Assembly (NCBI GenBank): GCA_012521615.1
Contig: JAAYMA010000048.1
Span: 1-64,000, forward strand
DNA: 64,000 bases
Source of the DNA: Clostridiaceae bacterium
GTDB lineage: Bacteria; Bacillota; Clostridia; DSM-8532
Direction: 5' to 3'
The notes beneath the pieces are model-generated. The model saw only the letters and a program-made list of their open reading frames with translations, was not told the origin of the DNA and ran no database searches. Shown one piece after another: positions 56,900-64,000 of the stretch. Both the position numbers and the translations under genes were made by a program. Positions within the stretch are counted from its first letter, which is position 1. Each line of letters opens with the position of its first letter.

Positions 56900-58249
56900 A
56901 TGGATGATTACAACAGATATAATAATCCGGATAATAGCTGGAATTACACACCAAGTTCAAATCCTGACGAGTACACGTACTCTTACTATAAATATGATGA
57001 CGACAAATATGAAGATTTAAAAACATCGTCATTTTATAACGAGAGCTATAAAAAGCCTTCAAAGGGTAAACTCAAAGGGCTTATAGTGCCCATGATCATT
57101 GTAGCGCTCATAAGTTCAATTTTGACCGGTGGAATTGTGGGGGCATATTTTACTTATATTATGCCGCAGAACAATGGTACCAGTTATCAGGGTAACAGCA
57201 ACAGCAATCAGGTGCCTGTAAAGCAGATAGAGATAATTGACAAAACAGGTGATGTGACAATCGAAACAGCTGTAGCAGAAAAAGTGAGCCCTTCTATTGT
57301 AGGCGTGAGTGTTACCTATCAGACTTCTGATTTTCTCTTCGGGACCCGTCAGAACAGCGGTTCAGGATCCGGAATTATATACAGCAGCGACGGTCATATT
57401 ATCACCAACAATCACGTGATTGAAGAGGCAATGCTTGGATCAAGCGGAAATAAAATAGCACCCGGGGCAAAAATACAGATTATACTTCCCAATCAGGTAG
57501 ATAGACCTTATGATGCAACAGTAATCGGTCGTGACAGAAGAACTGATATTGCAATTCTGAAAATAAACGCATCGGAGCTCCCAGCGGCCGAGTTTGGAGA
57601 TTCAGACAAGGTTAAGGTAGGAGAAAAAGCAATCGCAATAGGTAATCCGGCTGGACTTGAATTCATGGGTTCTGTTACATCGGGAATCATAAGTGGACTT
57701 AACCGTGAAGTTAAATTTGATGACGGCAAATCTCTGAAACTTATTCAGACTGATGCGGCAATAAACCCGGGCAACAGCGGAGGAGCTCTTTTAAACGCGA
57801 AAGGTCAGGTAATTGGAATTAATACTTCCAAAATTGGTGGAGTTAACTTTGAGGGGCTTGGATTTGCAATTCCTTCCAATGATGCCGTAGCAATAGCTGA
57901 GAGCCTGATAGAAGACGGATATGTTAGGGGCAGGCCACAGCTCGGTATTACGGTCGATACCCGGTTTAATGCGAGCGTAGCAAAGGCCAATAATGTTCCT
58001 GAAGGAATTCTGGTATATACGGTGGAACCTTTAAGCGGAGCTTATAAGGCAGGTATCAGAACCGGTGATATAATAACGAAGTTCAATGGTGTGGAAATAA
58101 AGACCTTCGAGGATCTTGAAAGGGAAAAGAATAAGTACAAAGCCGGTGATACAGTTGAAATAACACTTTACAGACTGCCTGATAAATGGCCGTATGATAA
58201 AGGAGAGTATATGACAGTAAATGTAGTGCTGGGGGAAGACAAAGGTTAA
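56900..58249 (+). CDS. htrA: HtrA/DegP-like membrane serine protease
   Basis: A quality-control protease of 449 residues anchored in the membrane. The N-terminal 55 residues are unusually rich in Tyr, Asn and Asp (NRYNNPDNSWNYTPSSNPDE). One membrane helix (about 68-95, LIVPMIIVALISSILTGGIV) follows, then a trypsin-like domain with H172 (ITNNHVIEE), D216 (RTDIAILKI) and S293 (NPGNSGGALL), and a C-terminal PDZ domain (about 350-445). The ATG after AAAGGGGTAGGCAG was chosen; an upstream ATG lacks a ribosome binding site. Placement after the two-component genes suggests its control by them, as in CssRS-HtrA. Confidence 0.95.
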   Translation: MDDYNRYNNPDNSWNYTPSSNPDEYTYSYYKYDDDKYEDLKTSSFYNESYKKPSKGKLKGLIVPMIIVALISSILTGGIVGAYFTYIMPQNNGTSYQGNSNSNQVPVKQIEIIDKTGDVTIETAVAEKVSPSIVGVSVTYQTSDFLFGTRQNSGSGSGIIYSSDGHIITNNHVIEEAMLGSSGNKIAPGAKIQIILPNQVDRPYDATVIGRDRRTDIAILKINASELPAAEFGDSDKVKVGEKAIAIGNPAGLEFMGSVTSGIISGLNREVKFDDGKSLKLIQTDAAINPGNSGGALLNAKGQVIGINTSKIGGVNFEGLGFAIPSNDAVAIAESLIEDGYVRGRPQLGITVDTRFNASVAKANNVPEGILVYTVEPLSGAYKAGIRTGDIITKFNGVEIKTFEDLEREKNKYKAGDTVEITLYRLPDKWPYDKGEYMTVNVVLGEDKG

Positions 58250-58263
58250 TGTCTTCAAGCACG

Positions 58264-58305
58264 AAAGGAGTGTTGCACTTTAAAAAGTGCGACGCTCTTT
58301 TTTTG
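58264..58305 (+). terminator. Intrinsic terminator of htrA
   Basis: GAGTGTTGCACTTT and AAAGTGCGACGCTC (with G-U pairs) are followed by a run of seven T. Confidence 0.92.
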
Positions 58306-58334
58306 TTCCTGTAAGATGGAATTTTGAAAATAAA

Positions 58335-59432
58335 TCAGGCATAATTTGAAATCTTGTCCAGAAGCTCTTCCTGTATTTTATTAAGATCAGCCAAGTTCAT
58401 ATTTTTTATATAATATCTTTCAAGTTCATCGTGGGCATTCTTTGCCTTTGCGATGTATCTGATTGCCTGCTGCATTAATATTTCGGTATTAGTACAGTTG
58501 AAATTTAATTCATCATTTGCTTCATTAATTCTGGACGGGTCATAAAACTGTCTTAAGTCATATGTTGTACAGTTGCTGCTGTTTGGCTCGCTTATATCGT
58601 GATATACATTGGCTGTAATAATTGACACCTTAAGCTCAGGGATGATAAGGTGTTCAACCCGTTCAGGAGCCATTGGGCAGTAAAAGGCTTCTGTATAGAG
58701 ACCCCTTATAAGGGCTTCTTTTTTTAAATATCCTATTATCTCACTTGTATTGCTTCCGGATGGTGCAGTTAATCTAAAAATTTTAGTTCCCGAGCAAAGA
58801 CTGTCAAGGTTATCGGTAAAACCGCCAGGAGTTATTCCGCTTGCAAACATACGTCTTATTCTGCCATAGGTTTTGGAAGGCTGAATATCCTTAAATATTT
58901 CAGAAGCTAATTCATATGCAAAAAAAGACAGCTGTCCTTTATCTGCAGCATTGTCATATATGGTTTCGGTGTCTTTTTTGAGAAAACTTGCTGCTTTCAA
59001 ATAGTTGTAGGCTCTGTTAAAATATCCTTTTACCTGTTGACTGACAGATATTATCTGATCTTTAAAGGATTCTAACCCTTTTTCATCCCAAAATTGGCCC
59101 AAATTGATTATTTCATCAACAACACCGGGGAAAACAGGATCTACTACATGGGGAGCAGTGCCGTCCAGAATAGCAATCTTTAGTTTTGGTATTACTATTC
59201 CGTCCAGGCTGTTATTATCACTGGAACAGCGCATGAATTCAACTTCGTAACCTTTTTTGGAGAATTCAAGTCCGACTTTCTTCATGATTGTGCTTTTTCC
59301 TGTTCCGGGACCGCCTTTTAAAATAAATATTTTTCTTGCCTCTAACGGTGAAATTACATATTCATAATAACTATAAAAACCTGCAGGCGTATTTCCGCCC
59401 GGATACATCTGCCTTATTCTGCCTTCGGACAT
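58335..59432 (-). CDS. Uncharacterised P-loop ATPase with two nucleotide-binding-like halves
   Basis: A 365-residue cytoplasmic protein made of two similar halves. The first starts GRIRQMYPGGNTPAGFYSYY and has a perfect Walker A, LKGGPGTGKSTIMKKVG. The second begins GRIRRMFASGITPGGFTDNL and has a degenerate P-loop, LTAPSGSNTSEII, lacking the GK[ST]. The internal duplication is plain: GRIRxMxxxGxTPxGF occurs twice. Members of this family are found in spore-forming Firmicutes, as far as I know without assigned function. TGAGGTGTTATA precedes the ATG. It is convergent with htrA and divergent from purL. Confidence 0.85.
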   Translation of the reverse strand: MSEGRIRQMYPGGNTPAGFYSYYEYVISPLEARKIFILKGGPGTGKSTIMKKVGLEFSKKGYEVEFMRCSSDNNSLDGIVIPKLKIAILDGTAPHVVDPVFPGVVDEIINLGQFWDEKGLESFKDQIISVSQQVKGYFNRAYNYLKAASFLKKDTETIYDNAADKGQLSFFAYELASEIFKDIQPSKTYGRIRRMFASGITPGGFTDNLDSLCSGTKIFRLTAPSGSNTSEIIGYLKKEALIRGLYTEAFYCPMAPERVEHLIIPELKVSIITANVYHDISEPNSSNCTTYDLRQFYDPSRINEANDELNFNCTNTEILMQQAIRYIAKAKNAHDELERYYIKNMNLADLNKIQEELLDKISNYA

Positions 59433-59639
59433 TATAACACCTCAAATGCAAATTTACAGGTATAGTATATTTGCTGATTTATAGAATTATTCCTGATTGT
59501 TTTTTTTTAGATTTTCTGTCTTTAAATAATATTTTCAATCATTTATAATACATTTATAATATTTATTTAACCATATTAGCACTATATATCCTATACAAAG
59601 TTTTTCTTATAAAAAATTTTGATGGAAATGGAGATCAAT

Positions 59640-62600
59640 ATGGCAGTACGGAGATTATTTGTTGAAAAAAAATCAGAATTCAATTCAGAAGCTACAAATC
59701 TTTTGACTGAAATCAGGGATGTATTAAAGATTAAAGGGCTCGAGAAGCTGAGAATTCTTCAGAGGTATGACATTGAGGGAATCTCGGACGCTGATTATGA
59801 AAAAGCCAAAAACTTATATTTTAAAGAGCCATTCACAGATTTGATCCATGAGGAAGAAATCCAGCTGAATGGAAATGACCGGGTTATAGCAATAGAATAT
59901 CAGCCCGGCCAATATGATCAGAGGGCTGATTTTGCAGCACAGTGCATTCAGTTCATATCCCAGAAAGAACGTCCCATCATAAAAGCAGCTAAAATATTAA
60001 TTCTGACAGGTAAAATATCCGATGAAGAATATAATGTCATCGTCGATTACCTGATCAATCCCGTAGAGACCCGAATGGCATCTTTGGAAAAACCTGAGAC
60101 TATCAGGGAGACATATCCTGAACCTCAAGATGTTCCTGTAATAGACAATTTTATTAATATGACAACAGAAGAATTAGAAACTTTAATGGAAGAACTGGGC
60201 TTTGCCATGTCTTTGAAGGATCTTGAATTCTGTCAAACTTATTTCAGGGATACCGAAAGGCGGAATCCTACCTTGACAGAACTCAGAATGATTGACACCT
60301 ACTGGTCCGATCACTGCCGTCATACAACTTTTTTAACCGAACTGGAGGAAGTCCGGTTTTCCGATAATAAAACAGCGCAGAAGATTAAAGAAACATATGA
60401 TTTATACCTTGATACCAGAAATACTGTATATAAAGATAAAGAAAAAGATATTACCCTCATGGATATAGCAACTCTTGCCATGAAATATTTAAAATCCACG
60501 GGGGATCTTGATAATTTGGATGAGTCTGACGAGATCAATGCCTGCAGTATTATCGTTAAAGCAAATGTAGACGGTAAGGAAGAAGACTGGCTTGTAATGT
60601 TCAAAAATGAAACCCATAACCATCCTACTGAAATTGAGCCTTTTGGTGGTGCTGCAACTTGTCTTGGAGGAGCAATCAGGGATCCTCTATCAGGCAGGTC
60701 TTACGTTTATCAGGCAATGCGTATAACCGGAGCCGCTGATCCACGTAAACCTGTTTCTGAAACACTGCCCGGAAAGCTTCCTCAAAGGGTGATAACCACA
60801 ACCGCCGCCCGGGGCTACAGTTCCTATGGAAACCAGATCGGGGTTGCTTCCGGTCTTGTATCAGAAATATACCATGAGGATTACGTTGCAAAAAGAATGG
60901 AACTTGGGGCACTTGTTGGCGCAGCTCCCCGGTCAAATGTGGTCAGGAAAGCGCCGGAAGCAGGGGATATAATTATACTTCTCGGAGGCAGGACCGGCAG
61001 GGATGGCTGTGGTGGTGCTACAGGTTCTTCCAAGGAACATACAGAAGAATCATTGACATCCTGTGGAGCAGAGGTTCAAAAAGGTAATGCACCCCTTGAA
61101 AGAAATATTCAGCGCCTGTTTAAAAAGGCCCACGTTGCAAGGATGATTAAGAAATGCAATGACTTTGGAGCGGGCGGTGTTTCAGTAGCTATAGGAGAAC
61201 TGGCGGATGGTCTTGACATAAATCTTGATGCCGTACCCACAAAATATGAAGGGTTGGATGGTACTGAACTTGCCATTTCCGAGTCCCAGGAGAGAATGGC
61301 AGTTGTAGTTTCTGCCGGGGATGCGGACAAGTTCATAGAAGAAGCCATGGCTGAAAATCTGGAGGCCACACCTGTTGCAGTGGTGACCGATCTGGGGCGC
61401 CTTCGTATGAAGTGGAGAGATAAAGTTATTGTTGATTTGAGCAGGGACTTTTTGAATACAAATGGAGTGAAACAGACAGCCTCGGTTAAAGTTACCGGAG
61501 CGAAGCTGGACGAAAGTCCCCTTAAAAATATTGACAAAGAAATCACAGATTTGAAAAGTGACTATAAAAATGCATGGATAAAGAATCTGGAAAGATTAAA
61601 CGTATGCAGTCAGAAAGGCCTTGCACAGCAGTTTGACTCTACAGTTGGAGGCGGTACTGTACTTGCGCCCTACGGAGGTAAATATCAGCTTACTCCTATA
61701 GAGGGAATGGTGGCAAAACTCCCGGTTGAAAGCGGCGATACCACTACAGGAACCATTATGACATATGGCTATAACCCCTATATATCAAAATGGAGTCCTT
61801 ACCATGGAGCTGTTTATGCAGTACTTGAATCTGTCTCACGTATTGTTGCTGTTGGCGGTGATTATAAAAAAGTACGGCTTACTTTCCAGGAATACTTCGA
61901 GAAACTGGGGAAAGATGAGGAAAAATGGGGCAAACCCTTCTCTGCACTTTTAGGGGCATTCCATGCCCAAATGAGCCTGAAACTTGCTGCAATAGGCGGC
62001 AAGGACAGTATGTCAGGTACTTTTGAGAATTTGGATGTACCACCTACGCTGGTCTCTTTTGCCCTTGCCCCTGCCGATATTACCTCTGTAATTACTCCTG
62101 AATTAAAAAGAGCAGGCAGTAAACTAATATTACTTCCTGTGATTAAAGATGAGCTCCTTCTGCCTGATTTTGAAAACCTGAAGGCAATGTATACAGTTTT
62201 GCATGACTGTATTTCCAGGAAGAAAGTATTGTCTGCCATGACCATAAAAATGGGCGGAATTGCTGAAGCTGTATCCAAGATGGCTTTTGGAAACAAGATA
62301 GGAGTAAAACTGAAGGATCTTGAGTTTGAAAAGCTGTTTGGAGCAGATTATGGTTCAATCCTTGTGGAAATACCCGGTCAGTATGATGAAGCCCAGTTGT
62401 TTGAAGGTATTAGTTTCGAGTATATTGGCGAAACAATTTCAGAGCCTGTTATAGAAAGCAATGGCACGGCTATGCCTTTGGATAATCTGTCTTCTTCATG
62501 GCAAAGCACGTTGGAAGACATTTTCCCTACAAAGGTTGAAAGTGAAGTATCAGAAGTTAAAAGTACAGAATACACTAAAGGTGTGGTAATTAAAAAGCCA

Positions 62601-63410
62601 TCCGGAAAAATCCGTCCAAAAGTTATCATACCTGCATGCTATGGGACCAATTCCGAGCTCGATATTAAACGTAAATTTGATGAGGCCGGTGCAGACGCAG
62701 AGATTTTTGTAATAAGAAATCTTACCCCAGATGACATAACAGATTCCATCAATACCATGAAAAAGCTTATTGATGAGAGCCAGATACTGGTTATGCCGGG
62801 AGGATACAGTGCGACCAGTGAGACCGATGGTTCCGCCAAATTGCTGGCGGCTGTCTTCAGAAATCCTGTTCTGGCTGAAGCTGTTATGAACCTGCTCAAT
62901 AAACGAGATGGACTTATCCTTGGTATAGGTACCGGTTTTCAGGTTCTTCTTAAACTGGGGCTTCTGCCTTATGGCGAAATCCGGCCGCTTGATGACAACA
63001 GCCCTGTATTTACATTGAATCCTTTGGGAAGACATATTTCTGCTATGGTAAATACTAAAGTTGTATCAAATTTATCACCATGGCTGTCCGGGACCAAAGT
63101 AGGGGAAGTTTATACCGTTGCGGTATCCAGCAGTGAAGGAAGATTTGTGGCAAGTGAAGCTTTATTAAGTGAGCTGGAGAAATCAGGGCAGATTGCTGCC
63201 CAATATGTGGACTTCAATGGAAATCCGTCTATGGATATTCAATATAACCCCTTTGGCTCAATGTTCGCCATCGAAAGTTTAACAAGCAGGGATGGCAGGG
63301 TTTTCGGGAAAATGGGACATAGTGAAAGATTTACAAAGGATACATTGATAAACATACCCGGAAACAAGAATCAAAAGATATTTGAGGCGGGGGTTGAATA
63401 CTTCCTATGA
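59640..63410 (+). CDS. purL: Phosphoribosylformylglycinamidine synthase, single chain
   Basis: FGAM synthase converts FGAR, ATP and glutamine to FGAM in purine synthesis. The 1256-residue single-chain form has an N-terminal PurS-like region, two AIR-synthase-like halves (MIDTYWSDHCRHTTF, FKNETHNHPTEIEPFGGAAT, GGRTGRDGCGGATGSSKEHT, KLAAIGGKDSMSGTF) and a C-terminal class I glutaminase-like domain (about 990-1256). In that domain the nucleophile motif LGICNGFQ is LGIGTGFQ, so the cysteine is Gly1097; the His/Glu pair remains as MGHSERF. The ATG after ATGGAGATCAAT was chosen. The last four bases overlap the next gene. It probably depends on free ammonia or another glutaminase, if the change is real. 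Confidence 0.95.
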   Translation: MAVRRLFVEKKSEFNSEATNLLTEIRDVLKIKGLEKLRILQRYDIEGISDADYEKAKNLYFKEPFTDLIHEEEIQLNGNDRVIAIEYQPGQYDQRADFAAQCIQFISQKERPIIKAAKILILTGKISDEEYNVIVDYLINPVETRMASLEKPETIRETYPEPQDVPVIDNFINMTTEELETLMEELGFAMSLKDLEFCQTYFRDTERRNPTLTELRMIDTYWSDHCRHTTFLTELEEVRFSDNKTAQKIKETYDLYLDTRNTVYKDKEKDITLMDIATLAMKYLKSTGDLDNLDESDEINACSIIVKANVDGKEEDWLVMFKNETHNHPTEIEPFGGAATCLGGAIRDPLSGRSYVYQAMRITGAADPRKPVSETLPGKLPQRVITTTAARGYSSYGNQIGVASGLVSEIYHEDYVAKRMELGALVGAAPRSNVVRKAPEAGDIIILLGGRTGRDGCGGATGSSKEHTEESLTSCGAEVQKGNAPLERNIQRLFKKAHVARMIKKCNDFGAGGVSVAIGELADGLDINLDAVPTKYEGLDGTELAISESQERMAVVVSAGDADKFIEEAMAENLEATPVAVVTDLGRLRMKWRDKVIVDLSRDFLNTNGVKQTASVKVTGAKLDESPLKNIDKEITDLKSDYKNAWIKNLERLNVCSQKGLAQQFDSTVGGGTVLAPYGGKYQLTPIEGMVAKLPVESGDTTTGTIMTYGYNPYISKWSPYHGAVYAVLESVSRIVAVGGDYKKVRLTFQEYFEKLGKDEEKWGKPFSALLGAFHAQMSLKLAAIGGKDSMSGTFENLDVPPTLVSFALAPADITSVITPELKRAGSKLILLPVIKDELLLPDFENLKAMYTVLHDCISRKKVLSAMTIKMGGIAEAVSKMAFGNKIGVKLKDLEFEKLFGADYGSILVEIPGQYDEAQLFEGISFEYIGETISEPVIESNGTAMPLDNLSSSWQSTLEDIFPTKVESEVSEVKSTEYTKGVVIKKPSGKIRPKVIIPACYGTNSELDIKRKFDEAGADAEIFVIRNLTPDDITDSINTMKKLIDESQILVMPGGYSATSETDGSAKLLAAVFRNPVLAEAVMNLLNKRDGLILGIGTGFQVLLKLGLLPYGEIRPLDDNSPVFTLNPLGRHISAMVNTKVVSNLSPWLSGTKVGEVYTVAVSSSEGRFVASEALLSELEKSGQIAAQYVDFNGNPSMDIQYNPFGSMFAIESLTSRDGRVFGKMGHSERFTKDTLINIPGNKNQKIFEAGVEYFL

Positions 63411-64000
63411 GTCGTTCTACAAAATACTCGTGTCAGCATATAGTGAAGTTGAAGGATATAATTGGCGGGATTTTTTGTAAAATGTACTGTTTTACTTTTA
63501 TATTGTTGCTGTTGCTTGTGATTGCCGGGCTTTCAGCCTGTACAGGAGGTTCTGTAACAGACAGTGTTTCTGTTACAGAGCCTTCTTTTGGCCAACAGAA
63601 CATAGGTACAGAAGTCGGGTTTGACCATAATACAGAGGAAACAAATACAGGTGAAGTGTCCGGCACTGTATCAGAAAATTCTGAAACAGATCAATCTGAG
63701 TTTAATGTGGATTATGTTACTGAGCCGGCTCCGTCTTCTGGCCCTGAGCCAACACCGGTTCCTAAACCAACACCGGCTCCTTCACCTGAGCCATACCAGG
63801 ATTCTGCTTCAAAGCCTATTGACGTATCCGGGATAGTGAATCCCTATGTACCGTATACATACGACCAGATGATTGCAGAAAGCCAAAAGCTTTTTGAGAA
63901 ATATCCCGAAATAATTGCTCTTGACAGTATCGGCAGCTCTGTTGAGGGCAGGGAACTTCTGCTCATTAAGATGGGCACGGGTGAAAAGAAGATAATTCTT
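63407..64000 (+). CDS. Lipoprotein M14 zinc carboxypeptidase, N-terminal part (cut by window end)
   Basis: An open frame of 198 codons runs off the right edge. A signal peptide with lipobox (LLLLLVIAGLSAC) gives a lipoprotein. A long Ser/Thr/Glu- and Pro-rich linker (TEPAPSSGPEPTPVPKPTPA) leads to the start of a peptidase M14 domain: PYTYDQMIAESQKLFEKYPE and SIGSSVEGRELLLIKMG, where family members continue into the zinc-binding HxxE. The first ATG overlaps the purL stop (ATGA). An ATG 75 bases later, right before the signal peptide, is an equally good start. It is probably co-transcribed with purL. Confidence 0.8.
   Translation, partial: MSRSTKYSCQHIVKLKDIIGGIFCKMYCFTFILLLLLVIAGLSACTGGSVTDSVSVTEPSFGQQNIGTEVGFDHNTEETNTGEVSGTVSENSETDQSEFNVDYVTEPAPSSGPEPTPVPKPTPAPSPEPYQDSASKPIDVSGIVNPYVPYTYDQMIAESQKLFEKYPEIIALDSIGSSVEGRELLLIKMGTGEKKIIL

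Overview
The window looks like a chromosomal segment of an anaerobic, endospore-forming, low-GC Gram-positive bacterium of the Clostridia, most likely a plant-fibre degrader near the Acetivibrio/Ruminiclostridium (Clostridium thermocellum-like) group. The supporting genes are spmA/spmB, a clostridial-type AbrB, Rex, short-form HisG with HisZ, GTP-type PEP carboxykinase, a secreted GH16 beta-glucanase, and a secreted protein with a cohesin-like domain. Strong AGGAGG-type ribosome binding sites, TTG/GTG starts and hairpin plus T-tract terminators fit this. The lineage call is inference; I saw no rRNA, tRNA or CRISPR array.

Layout. 1-0.7 kb: the tail of a broken IS30-like transposase, then an HU gene. 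0.8-10.7 kb: a large secreted phosphodiester-glycosidase/cohesin-like protein, a small membrane protein, pyruvate kinase convergent with PEP carboxykinase, and a UvrD/PcrA-like helicase. 10.8-18.6 kb: a histidine operon hisZ-G-D-C-B-purC-A-F, with purC in the slot where hisH often lies and an odd GC-rich, structured interval before hisF. 18.9-19.6 kb: rex. 19.7-25.5 kb: a uronate catabolic cluster (AraC regulator, SDR fructuronate reductase, LarA-like nickel enzyme, uronate isomerase, KDG-type kinase). 25.8-32 kb: a divergent IspF-like gene, then the conserved metG-tatD-(coiled-coil gene)-yabE-rsmA run. 32.1-36.2 kb: an uncharacterised two-part protein, two gene remnants fused head to head at about 34,680, and a UroD-like protein. 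36.3-42.4 kb: purA, a cysteine desulfurase-like gene, a phosphoesterase, and deoB-pdp. 42.5-49.5 kb: the GH16 glucanase, a DacF-type carboxypeptidase, an SDR divergent from a serine-palmitoyltransferase-like enzyme, abrB and spmAB. 49.6-54.4 kb: an NMT1/SsuA-type ABC transporter and a purine permease behind a guanine-class riboswitch. 54.6-58.3 kb: a two-component system plus HtrA. 58.3-64 kb: a P-loop ATPase, single-chain purL, and the start of a lipoprotein M14 carboxypeptidase cut by the window edge.

Main themes. Purine supply recurs (purC, purA, purL, the riboswitch permease, and AICAR from the his pathway). PEP and redox control appear as pyk, pck, rex and a near-consensus Rex operator upstream of pck. 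The observations most worth following are: (1) the LarA-like enzyme in a uronate operon that shows no mannonate dehydratase here; (2) the serine-palmitoyltransferase-like enzyme and SDR embedded between spore-cortex genes; (3) a PurL whose glutaminase nucleophile cysteine is glycine; and (4) the head-to-head deletion scar joining a response regulator to a sugar-binding protein.
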